This document shows, piece by piece, positions 41,249 through 49,285 of a stretch of 64,000 bases of DNA. The translations under genes were made by a program, and so were the position numbers. This DNA is from DASRDR01 sp963812945 [NCBI: uncultured Candidatus Rokubacteria bacterium] (GTDB taxonomy: Bacteria > Methylomirabilota > Methylomirabilia > Rokubacteriales), in NCBI GenBank assembly GCA_963812945.1, contig CAWEXD010000008.1, positions 2,418,001 to 2,482,000 of the forward strand, in the 5' to 3' direction. A model generated the notes under the pieces. It searched no databases. It saw only the letters and a list, made by a program, of their open reading frames with translations, and had not been told where the DNA came from. Within the stretch, counting starts at the first letter, position 1; every line of letters begins with the position of its first letter.

Positions 41249-42484
41249 GTGGCGGAAGCGCGCGAGCGGGAGCCCTCGTACGCATGGGTCGTGGTCGGCG
41301 TGCTGTTCTTCGCCCAGGCCATGGCCATGGGCGTGCGCGGGACCATCGGGCTCCTCGTCAAGCCGTGGGAAACCGAGTTCGGGTGGGACCGGGCCGCGGT
41401 GAGCCTGACCGCGGCGCTCGGGTTCGTCGTCTACGGCGTGGCCCAGGCGCTCTCCGGACGCTGGGCCGACCGCACCGGGCCCCGCGTGATCTTCGGAGCC
41501 AGCGTCGCCCTCCTCGGCGTGGGAGTCGCCGCGGTCGGCTCGATCGTGAGCCTCTGGCAGGCCTACGCGATCTTCGGGGTGCTGATCATGGTGGCCGTCG
41601 GCGGCGCGTCCAGCCCCACGTCCGCCGTCGCGGTGGCCCGCTGGTTCACGGCGCGGCGCGGCCTCGCGCTCGGCATCGTCGCCGGTGGATCGGCCGCCGG
41701 GCAATTCGTGCTGCTGCCCGTCATGGCCGCCCTGATCGGCGCGGTCGGCTGGCGGACGGCGTACTTCTGGCTGGGGGCGGCGATCCTCGCGATCGGGCTT
41801 CCGGTCGTCCTCCTCCTGCTCCGGGACGACCCGGACCGGGACCCGAGCCGCGCCGGCGCGGCCGCCGCCCTCGCCGGGTCGCCGATGGCCCTGACCCGGA
41901 TCCTCGGCCACGCCAACTTCTGGTGGCTCGCCCTGTCCTTCTTCGTCTGCGGCGTCACCACGGCGGGCCTGATCGACACGCACTTCATCCCGCACGCCCA
42001 GGACCATCACGTCTCGGCCGTGACGGCCGCTTCCGCGTTCGGCGTCCTCTCGCTCGTGAACATGGTCTTCACGACGCTCTCCGGCGCCGTCTCCGACCGG
42101 CTCGGCTACGCGCGGCTCCTCGGCTGGATCTACGCCGGGCGCGCGGTGACCCTGGTGTTCCTCGTGTTCGCGCGTGACCCGGCGTCGCTCTTCGTCTTCG
42201 CCGTGGCGTTCGGCATCGTGGACTTCTCGACGGTCGCGCCCACCACGGCGCTCTCGACGGTGCTGTTCGGGCGCCGCTCGGCGGGAACCGTCTTCGGGCT
42301 GGTGGCGCTCAGCCATCAGCTCGGGTCCGCCGCGGGGTCCTACGCGGGGGGCCTGGTCCACGACCTGACCGGGAGCTACACCGCCTTCTTCCTGGCCGCC
42401 GCGGCCCTGTCGGGCGCCGCGGCCTTCATGTCGTGGGCGATCTCGGCGGCGCCCGCGCCGCGGCCGGAAGCGGCGCCGGCCTGA
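41249..42484 (+). CDS. Major facilitator superfamily transporter
   Basis: A 411-residue membrane protein with 12 predicted helices in two six-helix bundles. Helix 1 is SYAWVVVGVLFFAQAMAMGV and the loop 2-3 motif A is SGRWADRTGPRVI. The central loop has DDPDRDPSRAGAA, and the second half includes FWWLALSFFVCGVTTAGLID and AVSDRLGYARLLGW. It resembles oxalate/formate-antiporter-like or monocarboxylate MFS members; substrate unknown. The start GTG 41249 is supported by GGAGGAG seven bases upstream. It is divergent from the thioesterase. Confidence 0.88.
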   Translation: MAEAREREPSYAWVVVGVLFFAQAMAMGVRGTIGLLVKPWETEFGWDRAAVSLTAALGFVVYGVAQALSGRWADRTGPRVIFGASVALLGVGVAAVGSIVSLWQAYAIFGVLIMVAVGGASSPTSAVAVARWFTARRGLALGIVAGGSAAGQFVLLPVMAALIGAVGWRTAYFWLGAAILAIGLPVVLLLLRDDPDRDPSRAGAAAALAGSPMALTRILGHANFWWLALSFFVCGVTTAGLIDTHFIPHAQDHHVSAVTAASAFGVLSLVNMVFTTLSGAVSDRLGYARLLGWIYAGRAVTLVFLVFARDPASLFVFAVAFGIVDFSTVAPTTALSTVLFGRRSAGTVFGLVALSHQLGSAAGSYAGGLVHDLTGSYTAFFLAAAALSGAAAFMSWAISAAPAPRPEAAPA

Positions 42485-42487
42485 CCG

Positions 42488-42790
42488 TCAGGCCGTGAGC
42501 GATCGGTAGAGCTCGACCTCCGTCGGCCGCGCGACCAAGTCCTTCATCTCGGCCCGGTATCCGGCGAGGTGCGGCGCCGTCCGGTGAAGGTCGAAGGCGG
42601 CGTCCGTCCGGTACTGCTCGTAGAAGTAGAAGACCGTCGGCTCGCCGGTCGACCGGTGCGGCCGGTAGACCAGGCAGTCCGGCTCGTGCTGCCGCACGGC
42701 CGTCGCCATCTTCACGAGCAAGGCCTCGATCTCGCCTTCCTTGCCCGGCTTCGGATGGATCCGCGCCACCACCGTCAGGACACCTGCCAT
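42488..42790 (-). CDS. Antibiotic biosynthesis monooxygenase (ABM) domain protein
   Basis: A 100-residue protein of the ABM/YgiN-like ferredoxin fold. Pattern: LTVVARIHPKPGKEGEIEAL, EPDCLVYRPHRSTGEPTVFY, FYEQYRTDAAFDLHRTAPHL (H in the usual position) and a closing VELYRSL. Members act as cofactor-free quinol monooxygenases or as dimeric haem or substrate-binding proteins. It ends 3 bp from the convergent MFS gene and lies downstream of the secreted protein at 42802 by 11 bp on the same strand, so the two may be one transcript. Confidence 0.85.
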   Translation of the reverse strand: MAGVLTVVARIHPKPGKEGEIEALLVKMATAVRQHEPDCLVYRPHRSTGEPTVFYFYEQYRTDAAFDLHRTAPHLAGYRAEMKDLVARPTEVELYRSLTA

Positions 42791-42801
42791 CTGGTCGCCT
42801 C

Positions 42802-43170
42802 CTAGGGTTTGATGACGTGCTGCTGCGGGCCCTTCCTCAGCGTGAGGGAGGTCCCCGCCCGCTTCGCGAGCATGTGAATGCCGGGCTCGGTCGCGTCGTC
42901 GAGCAGGACCAGTCCCGAGCCCTCCGCCGACGCGCCGAGCTTGACCCGGATCGTGCCGCCCGCGTCGCGGAGCCGGAGCACCACTTCCCCGCCCGACTCC
43001 ACGTCGAGCTGCGCCCGGACGACGCCGCGGTCGTCCACCAGCTCGATGGCGCGCGCGCGGAGCACCGGGGCCACCGACTGCGCTGGTGCCGAGCGCCCCG
43101 GCGGCAGGGCGCCGAGCAGGACCAGGAGAGCCGCGCCCACGAGCGCCGCCACGACGCGCTGGATCGTCAT
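42802..43170 (-). CDS. Small secreted protein, unknown function
   Basis: A 122-residue protein with a Sec signal peptide (VVAALVGAALLVLLGALPPG) and a mature beta-rich part: IELVDDRGVVRAQLDVESGG, VVLRLRDAGGTIRVKLGA and SGLVLLDDATEPGIHMLAKR. The last pattern recurs in small bacterial proteins that carry repeated 'D-x-x-G-x-x-R-x-x-L' strands, but no function is established. The start ATG 43170 is chosen because the signal peptide starts there, with GAGGAG about nine bases upstream; the frame is open further upstream. Confidence 0.7.
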   Translation of the reverse strand: MTIQRVVAALVGAALLVLLGALPPGRSAPAQSVAPVLRARAIELVDDRGVVRAQLDVESGGEVVLRLRDAGGTIRVKLGASAEGSGLVLLDDATEPGIHMLAKRAGTSLTLRKGPQQHVIKP

Positions 43171-43292
43171 GAGACCACTCCTCGCACTCTTGTAGGTGAC
43201 GTGAGCGACGTCTTCGGTCAGCAGGCGCGCCTTGAAATCGGGCAGAGGAAGCACCGCGTCTATCGGCCCCCGAGGATCAGCAGGTCCCCTAG

Positions 43293-43507
43293 CTAAGCGG
43301 CGCCCACTTCGACGAAGTCTCCCTCAGAACTCGGCGTTGGGACGGGCAGCCCGTCCTGTCTCAGGCCATCGATGTGAAACTCGATTGCCTCGCGGATCAG
43401 GCGCAGCGTTTCCTCCCGGGTCTCCCCAAGTGCAATGCATCCGGGAAGATCCGGCACGTGTGCCCCCAACTGGTCGCGCCCCGCTCGATCACGACCATGT
43501 ACCGCAT
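43293..43507 (-). pseudogene. hicB: HicB antitoxin, frameshifted
   Basis: Starts MRYMVVIERGA, then the frame is lost. The next frame continues DQLGAHVPDLPGCIALGETR and EETLRLIREAIEFHIDGLRQ, ending PTPSSEGDFVEVGAA and TAG. The total of 215 nt is one base short of a whole number of codons, so one base is missing near 43474-43480. HicB normally has a degraded RNase H-like fold that masks HicA; this is the short, DNA-binding-domain-poor version. Its start overlaps the hicA stop (TGATG). Confidence 0.85.
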
Positions 43508-43710
43508 CAGCCGTCGCCTCCCTTCCTCTTCGGACCGGCCTGCGTCAGTATAGAGTTCAACGTGCCCGGCGGGACATCCAGACCCGGCTTCCCCGCCACT
43601 GTCACCGTGCCCGCCTTGTTCGGGTTCTTGTACTGCCGATGGCTGCCTCACGTGCGCGCTATGCGCCAGCCATCCTCCTCGAGAAGCCGGATCAGTTCTC
43701 CGACCTTCAC
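43507..43710 (-). pseudogene. hicA: HicA mRNA interferase, internal stop
   Basis: GTG 43710 begins VKVGELIRLLEEDGWRIART, then a TGA stop at 43650-43648 replaces the arginine expected before GSHRQYKNPNKAGTVTVAGK. The reading then continues in frame PGLDVPPGTLNSILTQAG to TGA 43509. HicA is a double-stranded-RNA-binding-fold toxin whose catalytic histidine is in GSHRQY, so the truncated 20-residue product would be inactive. CGA to TGA is a single transition. Confidence 0.87.
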
Positions 43711-43761
43711 GCGCTCTCCCCGAACAGCTCGCTACCGATGTGGGTTGCCTGCCGACTGGGA

Positions 43762-44517
43762 CTAGTAGGTCGCCCGGCCGCCGGAGAGGTCGTACACCGC
43801 GCCAGTGCTGAACGAGCATTCTTCCGAGGCGAGCCACGCCACGAGCGCGGCGGCCTCCTCCGGCCGCCCGACGCGCCCCATCGGGATCTTCGAAACCAGG
43901 AGATCCACGGTGCTCTGCTCCATCTGCTGGAGGAGGTCGGTCCCGATCACGGCGGGCGCGATCGCGTTCACGAGGATCCCGCGCGTGGCGACCTCCTTCG
44001 CGAGGGCCTTGGTGAGCCCGATCACCCCCGCCTTGGCGCTCGAGTACGGGACCAGGGTCGGGTTCCCCTCCTTGCCGGCGATCGAGGCGATGTTGACGAT
44101 CCGCCCCGAGCCCTGCCGGAGCATCACCCGGATCGCCGCCCGGCAGCAGAAGAAGACGCTCGTGAGGTCGACCGCCAGCACGCGCTCCCAGTCCGCGTCG
44201 TCGAGCTCCCAGATCGGGAACGACCGTCCCGTGATCCCGGCGTTGTTCACGAGGACGTCCAGCCGGCCCCAGCGGTCCACGACCGCCCCCACGGCGGCGT
44301 CGACCTCCGCGCTCCGGGTGACGTTAGCCGTCAGGGCCACCGCGCCACCACCCACCTCGCGCGCCGCGGCCTCGACCCGCTCGCGCTCCACGTCAAGGAG
44401 CGCGACCCGTACGCCGTCCCCGGCGAACCGGCGCGCGATGGCGAGGCCGATCCCACGCGCGGCGCCCGTGACAAGCGCGGTCCGGCGGTCCGGACCCACC
44501 CCGTCAGGCGCGGGCAT
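43762..44517 (-). CDS. Short-chain dehydrogenase/reductase
   Basis: A 251-residue classical SDR. The NAD(P) motif is TALVTGAARGIGLAIA; LVNNAGITGRS, the catalytic Ser in RIVNIASIAGKEG and Tyr/Lys in YSSAKAGVIGLTKAL follow, and the C-terminus closes with GAVYDLSGGRATY. It resembles 3-oxoacyl-ACP reductase or glucose dehydrogenase-like SDRs; substrate unknown. The start ATG 44517 lies inside the end of terC (14-bp overlap), so it is translated from the same transcript. Confidence 0.92.
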   Translation of the reverse strand: MPAPDGVGPDRRTALVTGAARGIGLAIARRFAGDGVRVALLDVERERVEAAAREVGGGAVALTANVTRSAEVDAAVGAVVDRWGRLDVLVNNAGITGRSFPIWELDDADWERVLAVDLTSVFFCCRAAIRVMLRQGSGRIVNIASIAGKEGNPTLVPYSSAKAGVIGLTKALAKEVATRGILVNAIAPAVIGTDLLQQMEQSTVDLLVSKIPMGRVGRPEEAAALVAWLASEECSFSTGAVYDLSGGRATY

Positions 44518-45241
44518 GGGCGCGGTCCCCGCGGCGCCGCCGGAAGCGCATGTTGAGCATCTCGACGAAGAGGGAGAACGCCATGGCGAAGTACACGTAG
44601 CCCTTGGCCATGTGGGTGCCCATGCCCTCGGCAACCAGCATCACGCCGATGAGCAGCAGGAAGGACAGCGCGAGGATCTTGACGCTCGGGTGGCGATCGA
44701 CGAACCCGCTCACGGCTCCCGCCGACACGAGCATCACCAGCATGGCGAGGACCATCGCCGTGATCATGATCGGCACGTGGTCCGACATGCCGACCGCGGT
44801 GATCACCGAGTCCAGGGAGAACACGATGTCGAGCAGGAGGATCTGGATGATGACCGTTCCGAACGCCGCGCGTCTCCCCCCGCCCCCTGCATCGTGTCCG
44901 CCTCCTTCGACCTTCTCGTAGATCTCCCGGGTTGCCTTGACGATGAGGAAAATCCCGCCGGCGAGGAGGATGAGGCTCCGACCCGACAGCTCGAGCTCCA
45001 AGACGGTAAGGGTCACGAGCGGCTTCGTGAGCGACATGACCCAGGAGATCGTCAGGAGCAGGAGGACCCGGATCCCCAGGGCCAGGGTCAGCCCGAGACG
45101 GCGCGCGAGCTGTTGCTGCGCCGCCGGGAGCTTGGCCACCAGAATCGCGATGAAGACGATGTTGTCGATGCCCAGCACGATCTCCATCAGGGTGAGCGTC
45201 GCGAGCCCGAGAAGAGCGTCCACCGAGAGGAGCGTGCTCAT
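44504..45241 (-). CDS. TerC-family integral membrane protein
   Basis: A 245-residue membrane protein with about seven helices. Two metal-like acidic motifs are seen: LMEIVLGIDNIVFIAILVAK and LLLDIVFSLDSVITAVGMSD. The loop between helices carries KATREIYEKVEGGGHDAGGG. TerC/Alx proteins handle Mn2+ export or metal loading of exported enzymes and appear in tellurite resistance loci; Mn2+ efflux is the best-supported role. The start ATG 45241 has no ribosome site but lies eight bases after a TACGAT box. It is divergent from the alpha/beta hydrolase and followed by an overlapping SDR gene. Confidence 0.9.
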   Translation of the reverse strand: MSTLLSVDALLGLATLTLMEIVLGIDNIVFIAILVAKLPAAQQQLARRLGLTLALGIRVLLLLTISWVMSLTKPLVTLTVLELELSGRSLILLAGGIFLIVKATREIYEKVEGGGHDAGGGGRRAAFGTVIIQILLLDIVFSLDSVITAVGMSDHVPIMITAMVLAMLVMLVSAGAVSGFVDRHPSVKILALSFLLLIGVMLVAEGMGTHMAKGYVYFAMAFSLFVEMLNMRFRRRRGDRAHARA

Positions 45242-45249
45242 GCGAGCCC

Positions 45250-45278
45250 ATCGTACCCGCCGCCTCGCACGCTCGCAA
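45250..45278 (-). promoter_or_regulatory. Promoter of terC-SDR operon, start-proximal
   Basis: Minus strand TTGCGA (45278-45273), 17-bp spacer, TACGAT (45255-45250), eight bases to ATG 45241. Predicts leaderless terC mRNA. Confidence 0.5.
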
Positions 45279-45290
45279 TCGCCGAGGCCG

Positions 45291-45319
45291 TTGACAGGCC
45301 GCGGATGGATCCCCATCAT
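45291..45319 (+). promoter_or_regulatory. Promoter of alpha/beta hydrolase gene
   Basis: TTGACA (45291-45296), 17-bp spacer, CATCAT (45314-45319), eleven bases to ATG 45331. A consensus -35 with near-leaderless transcript. Confidence 0.55.
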
Positions 45320-45330
45320 CGGCGCCGCGC

Positions 45331-46197
45331 ATGTACACCGACGAGTGGCTCCGCGTCGACGACGTGTGGCTCCACTACCAGGACTGGCCCGCGCGTGATT
45401 CCACCCAGCGCGAGACAATCGTTCTCCTGCACGGGCTCACCCAGCAGAGCCATGCCTTCGACGCGGCCGCGACGCAGCTCACCCGCCGCCACCGCTGCCT
45501 GGCTCTCGACCTTCGCGGCCGCGGCGAGAGCGGCTGGGCGCCCGGCACCTACGCGATCCCGCAATACGTCCTGGACGTGCTCGCGCTCCTCGATCGGCTG
45601 CGGCTCGAGACCGTGCACGTCCTGGGCACGTCGCTCGGCGGACTCATCGGGCTCTCCCTCGCCGGCGCGGCGCCGGCCCGCCTCCGTTCCCTCTGCCTCA
45701 ACGACATCGGCCCCGACATCGATCCCCGAGGCGCCGCGCGGGTGGCGGCGTACGCCTCGACCGTCCCGGCAGGGTTCCCGGATCTCGACGGTGCCGTGGC
45801 CTGGGCGACCGCGCAGTACCCCTGGCTCGCCGGGCGCCCGCCAGAGGCCGTTGCCGACGCGGTCCGCTGGGCGGTCCGGCGGCAGCCCGACGGCCAGTGG
45901 CGCCTGAAGTTCGACCCGGAGATCGGGCGCGCCCCCCGGCCGGTGCCGGAGGCGGCCCGCGCCGCGAGCCGGGCATGGTGGGCGGCGCTCGAGGCGTTCC
46001 GGCACCCTGTCCTGCTCGTGCGCGGCGGAGCGAGCGACATCCTCTCGCCCGAGACCGCAGCGGCGATGGAGGCGCGGCAGCCGCGTCTCGCCCGCGTCGA
46101 CGTCCCGGGCGTCGGCCACGCGCCGACGCTCACCGAGGCGGTCGTGGTCGACGCGCTCGACGCGTTCTATCTCGCCGGGCCACTGCCCCGGTCGTGA
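45331..46197 (+). CDS. Alpha/beta hydrolase
   Basis: A 288-residue alpha/beta hydrolase fold enzyme. Oxyanion region IVLLHGLTQQSHAFDAAA; nucleophile elbow VHVLGTSLGGLIGLSL with Ser; acid residue probably in LLVRGGASDILSPETAA; His in VPGVGHAPTLTEAVV. The helical cap is rich in Trp and Arg (AVRWAVRRQPDGQWRLKFDP). It hydrolyses an ester, amide or epoxide; substrate unknown. The start ATG 45331 has no ribosome site and lies close to a good promoter. It is followed after 23 bp by an RmlC-like gene that has its own -10 box. Confidence 0.9.
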   Translation: MYTDEWLRVDDVWLHYQDWPARDSTQRETIVLLHGLTQQSHAFDAAATQLTRRHRCLALDLRGRGESGWAPGTYAIPQYVLDVLALLDRLRLETVHVLGTSLGGLIGLSLAGAAPARLRSLCLNDIGPDIDPRGAARVAAYASTVPAGFPDLDGAVAWATAQYPWLAGRPPEAVADAVRWAVRRQPDGQWRLKFDPEIGRAPRPVPEAARAASRAWWAALEAFRHPVLLVRGGASDILSPETAAAMEARQPRLARVDVPGVGHAPTLTEAVVVDALDAFYLAGPLPRS

Positions 46198-46202
46198 CGG
46201 AG

Positions 46203-46211
46203 TGATAGAAT
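46203..46211 (+). promoter_or_regulatory. Extended -10 promoter of RmlC-like gene
   Basis: TGATAGAAT: TGn plus TAGAAT (46206-46211), nine bases before ATG 46221, no Shine-Dalgarno. Nearly identical to the box at 13333-13341. Confidence 0.5.
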
Positions 46212-46220
46212 GCCGCGGAC

Positions 46221-46784
46221 ATGGAGCCTCGACCGCTGAAGCCCGATGACCTGCTGGAGGACGCGCGCGCCCATCTCACGCGTCAGTCCTACGCGTCGCC
46301 GCCCCCGATCGCCGGCGTGGCGGTGACGGAGATGCCCGTCTCGCGGAGCGCCGACGGGCTCTTCGCGGAGATCGCGCGCGCGGACGGCCACGGCGCTGTC
46401 CAGGGCGTCGAGGGGTTCCGGCCCGTGCAGTGGAACTGGAGCCTCCTCCAGCCCGGCGCGGTCAAGGCCTGGCACGTCCACCTCGCTCAGGAGGACCTCT
46501 GGATCGTGCCGCCGAGCTCGACGCTGCTCGTGGGGCTGGCGGACCTGCGCCGCGACTCCCCGACGCGATCGGCCCTCCAGCGTCTCGTCCTCGGCGGCGG
46601 GCGCTGCCACCGCCTGCTGGTCCCCCGCGGCGTCGCTCACGGGGTCGCGAACCTCTCGACCGAGGCCCAGTCTCTCCTCTACGCGGTCAACAGCCTCTTC
46701 ACCGCCGAGCCCGACCGCACCGACGAGTGGCGCCTGCCGTGGGACCGCTTCGGGGCCGACTTCTGGTCGATGGGGCGGGGCTGA
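46221..46784 (+). CDS. dTDP-4-dehydrorhamnose 3,5-epimerase-like cupin
   Basis: A 187-residue cupin protein of the RmlC family. Matching blocks: NWSLLQPGAVKAWHVHLAQE with the catalytic histidine region, LVPRGVAHGVANLSTEAQSL and the C-terminal TDEWRLPWDRFGADFW. RmlC epimerises the sugar ring in rhamnose biosynthesis. Here no rmlA, rmlB or rmlD is adjacent and the protein is missing the usual N-terminal RGxFxE segment, so it may act on another nucleotide sugar or be a distant homologue. It is convergent with the cyclase gene, 7 bp apart. Confidence 0.78.
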   Translation: MEPRPLKPDDLLEDARAHLTRQSYASPPPIAGVAVTEMPVSRSADGLFAEIARADGHGAVQGVEGFRPVQWNWSLLQPGAVKAWHVHLAQEDLWIVPPSSTLLVGLADLRRDSPTRSALQRLVLGGGRCHRLLVPRGVAHGVANLSTEAQSLLYAVNSLFTAEPDRTDEWRLPWDRFGADFWSMGRG

Positions 46785-46791
46785 CCCCGCG

Positions 46792-49227
46792 TCAGGCAGG
46801 AACCGCGGGAACGGTCGCGGGCAGCATCAGCCGGAACACGCTCACCGGCGCCTCGACGTTCCGCAGGGTCCGCTCTCCGAGGGTCTCGAACGGGAACTCC
46901 CCGCCCAGCCGCTCCCGGGTGGTGGCGCCCACGAGGATCTCGTCCCCCTCGGCCACTGCCGCAAGGCGGGCCGCCACGATGGTGACCTGTCCGGACGCCG
47001 TGTAGGTCCACCGCGTGCCGTTGACCCCCTCGATCTTCGTCGCCCCCACGGTGGCGGTGCCCGAGTTCAGCCCCGCGTGCACGCCGATGGGCTCCGGCAG
47101 CCCGTGGAGCGTCTCGTTCAGCTCGCGGGTCCGCCGCAGGATCCCGAGCGCGCACTTCACGGCCTGCCGCGCGTGGCGCCGCGGGTCCGCGTCGCGGAAG
47201 ATCGCCATCAGGCCGTCGCCGGCCGTCTCGTTGACGTCACCGCCGCGCCGGAGGATCTCGTCCAGGTAGGCGCCGAAGCACCGCTCGACGAGCTCGTTGA
47301 CCCGCCCCGGGTCGAGCCGCTCGGTGAGCCGCGTGTAGCCGACCAGGTCGACGAAGAGCACGGTGACGTCGCCCTCGCGCTTGTCCAGCTCGGGCGCTTC
47401 CGGCGCGCGCTCGATCAGGTCCTGCACGGTCCGCGGGACAAACTTCGCGAGGTTCGTCCGGATGCTCTCCAGGATCTCCACCCGCCGGACCGCGGCCGTG
47501 AGCTCCGCGTTCGTCGCCTGGAGGGCCGTGTAGGCGCGCGCGTGCTCGAGCGCCAGCGCGCTCGAGTTGGCGAGGAGCCGCACGAGCCCCACGTCCTGGC
47601 CCGAGTACCCGAGGCTGGAGCGCTTCGGACCGAGGGCGACGAACCCCGTCACGCGGCCCTGGAACACGAAGGGCGCGACCAGGGTCGCCCCCAGGCGGTC
47701 CATGACCTCGAGACAGCCGGCCCGGTAGTCTTCCAGGGCGGGATCTTCCTCGGCGCGCTCCCGTGTCATCGGCTGCCGGAGCTCTTCCAGGCACCGCACC
47801 AGCGGCGACGCGGCCTCGATCGAGGGCCGGTCCTCGCCCTCGTCCCCCTCCTCCTGGTCGGCGCGCACGTATCGCGGGCGATCCGCGTCGAGGAGGTACA
47901 GCTCCTGCCGCTCCGGGTGGAGCTGCTCCTCCACCGTCTGCGTGAGCAGCTGGACGATTCGCCGCAGGTCGAGGAGCCCGCTCATGGCCTCGGACACGTG
48001 CTCGATGGACCGCTGCACGTCGACGCGCTGCCGGAAGAACATGCGGTCGACCACCCGCTGGGAGCGGAGATAGAGCGGGTTCAGCAGCACCACGACGAGC
48101 GCCGCCATGACGGCGGCGGCGACGATGGGTGATTGGGCAGCTTCCCAATTGGTGAGGAGGATGTCCGTCGCCGCAATGGCCCCCGTGTAGGCCAGCACCA
48201 CCAGGCCGGTGACCGCGGAGTAGGCGGCGCCGGCCCGGAGCGCCGCGCGCACGTCGAAGAGGTCGTAGCGGACCAGGGCGTAGGCCATGACGACGGGGAA
48301 CAGGAGCGTCAGCTTCCACATCGCGTTCAGGTAGGGGACCGTCACCTGGAAGAGCGCCTCCGCCACCGTGCCGAGGATCGGGGGAACATACGCGAGGACG
48401 AAGGCCGCGCAGAGGATCCGCGCCCGCTGGCGGATCAGCGGGGTCCCGCCGACCATGCTGGCCCGGGCCAGCGAGAGCACGAGCAGGATCAGCGCCACGC
48501 CCCAGTACGCGGCGGCCGCAGCGGGGACGGCAAGGAGCAGACGCACGTTCCCGTGGAGTCCTGGAAAGTTGAGGAGGAGCGCCATGGCCCCCGAGATCAG
48601 GTAGGGCAGCCAGACGACGCGCGGGAAGCGGCGGACGATTCGGCGGCGCTGCGGGAACGTGAGCGCGAGGTGCAGCAGCGTCGCGGGCCAAAAGGCCCAC
48701 GCGGTCAGGAACAGCTCGGTGAACCGGTACGTCGTGTGGGCGTCCGCGTACGTGACGCTGACGACGTAGGCGATCAGCAGGAAGGCGAGAAACAGCCAGC
48801 TCTGCGACCTCCCCGGCCGGATCAGGAACACGACCGCGCCGATGGCGAGCTGGAGCAGCCCGGGCACGAGTCCCTCGACCAGGAACCTCACGAAGTCGCG
48901 GCGCGTGAACAGGCGGGTCGGGACCTCCGCCTCCACCAGCTGGCCGCGCCGGTAGACGACGTACCGGAAGGTCGCCCGCGGATCCTCGCTGTCGATCATC
49001 GTCTGGATGTCGCGGCCGCTCTGGAGCACCTGGCCGTTCATCACCCGGACGATGTCGAACGGCTGGAAAGGTCCGCGCTCGGGGCCGCCGACCGCGACGA
49101 GAAGGTTCTCCATCACCCAGAAGCCGGCGAGGATCCGGCCCTGCCGCTGGTAGCGGTCCAGCGTCGTGACGATGCCCACCGCGAGGGCAAGGCCGATGAT
49201 GCCCCAGAAGAGCGGATGCCTGCGCAT
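46792..49227 (-). CDS. Membrane-bound class III nucleotidyl cyclase with GAF domain
   Basis: An 811-residue sensor cyclase. Order: one N-terminal helix (HPLFWGIIGLALAVGIVTTL), a periplasmic PDZ-like region (PFQPFDIVRVMNGQVLQSGR), about eight membrane helices to residue ~390, a linker, a GAF domain (residues ~410-590), and a C-terminal class III cyclase domain. Metal aspartates are present in VTVLFVDLVGYTRL and ETAGDGLMAIF. The purine-selecting position is Glu (ETAGD) rather than the Lys of adenylyl cyclases, and the transition-state Asn of the TASGxVTN motif is Ile (TASGQVTIVAARL). It may make cGMP or cAMP poorly, or act as a pseudo-enzyme. ATG 49227 has a TACAAT box eight bases upstream. Confidence 0.87.
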   Translation of the reverse strand: MRRHPLFWGIIGLALAVGIVTTLDRYQRQGRILAGFWVMENLLVAVGGPERGPFQPFDIVRVMNGQVLQSGRDIQTMIDSEDPRATFRYVVYRRGQLVEAEVPTRLFTRRDFVRFLVEGLVPGLLQLAIGAVVFLIRPGRSQSWLFLAFLLIAYVVSVTYADAHTTYRFTELFLTAWAFWPATLLHLALTFPQRRRIVRRFPRVVWLPYLISGAMALLLNFPGLHGNVRLLLAVPAAAAAYWGVALILLVLSLARASMVGGTPLIRQRARILCAAFVLAYVPPILGTVAEALFQVTVPYLNAMWKLTLLFPVVMAYALVRYDLFDVRAALRAGAAYSAVTGLVVLAYTGAIAATDILLTNWEAAQSPIVAAAVMAALVVVLLNPLYLRSQRVVDRMFFRQRVDVQRSIEHVSEAMSGLLDLRRIVQLLTQTVEEQLHPERQELYLLDADRPRYVRADQEEGDEGEDRPSIEAASPLVRCLEELRQPMTRERAEEDPALEDYRAGCLEVMDRLGATLVAPFVFQGRVTGFVALGPKRSSLGYSGQDVGLVRLLANSSALALEHARAYTALQATNAELTAAVRRVEILESIRTNLAKFVPRTVQDLIERAPEAPELDKREGDVTVLFVDLVGYTRLTERLDPGRVNELVERCFGAYLDEILRRGGDVNETAGDGLMAIFRDADPRRHARQAVKCALGILRRTRELNETLHGLPEPIGVHAGLNSGTATVGATKIEGVNGTRWTYTASGQVTIVAARLAAVAEGDEILVGATTRERLGGEFPFETLGERTLRNVEAPVSVFRLMLPATVPAVPA

Positions 49228-49235
49228 CGCCTGAT

Positions 49236-49241
49236 ATTGTA
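49236..49241 (-). promoter_or_regulatory. -10 hexamer of cyclase gene
   Basis: Minus strand TACAAT (49241-49236, five of six consensus bases), eight bases before ATG 49227; no Shine-Dalgarno and no clear -35. Confidence 0.45.
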
Positions 49242-49285
49242 CGCCTCGCGTCGCAGCCACCCGCGCAGCCCGGGTGGCCGGCGTC

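Noticed and set aside
43648-43650. TGA in hicA as a recoded (selenocysteine or readthrough) codon
   Set aside because: The consensus residue is Arg (CGA), one transition away, and no recoding element or family precedent was seen; the partner gene is also broken.
46775-46800. Possible hairpin GGGGCTGACCCC between the convergent RmlC-like and cyclase genes
   Set aside because: Short stem, no T run, and made of the two stop-codon contexts; not enough for a terminator call.
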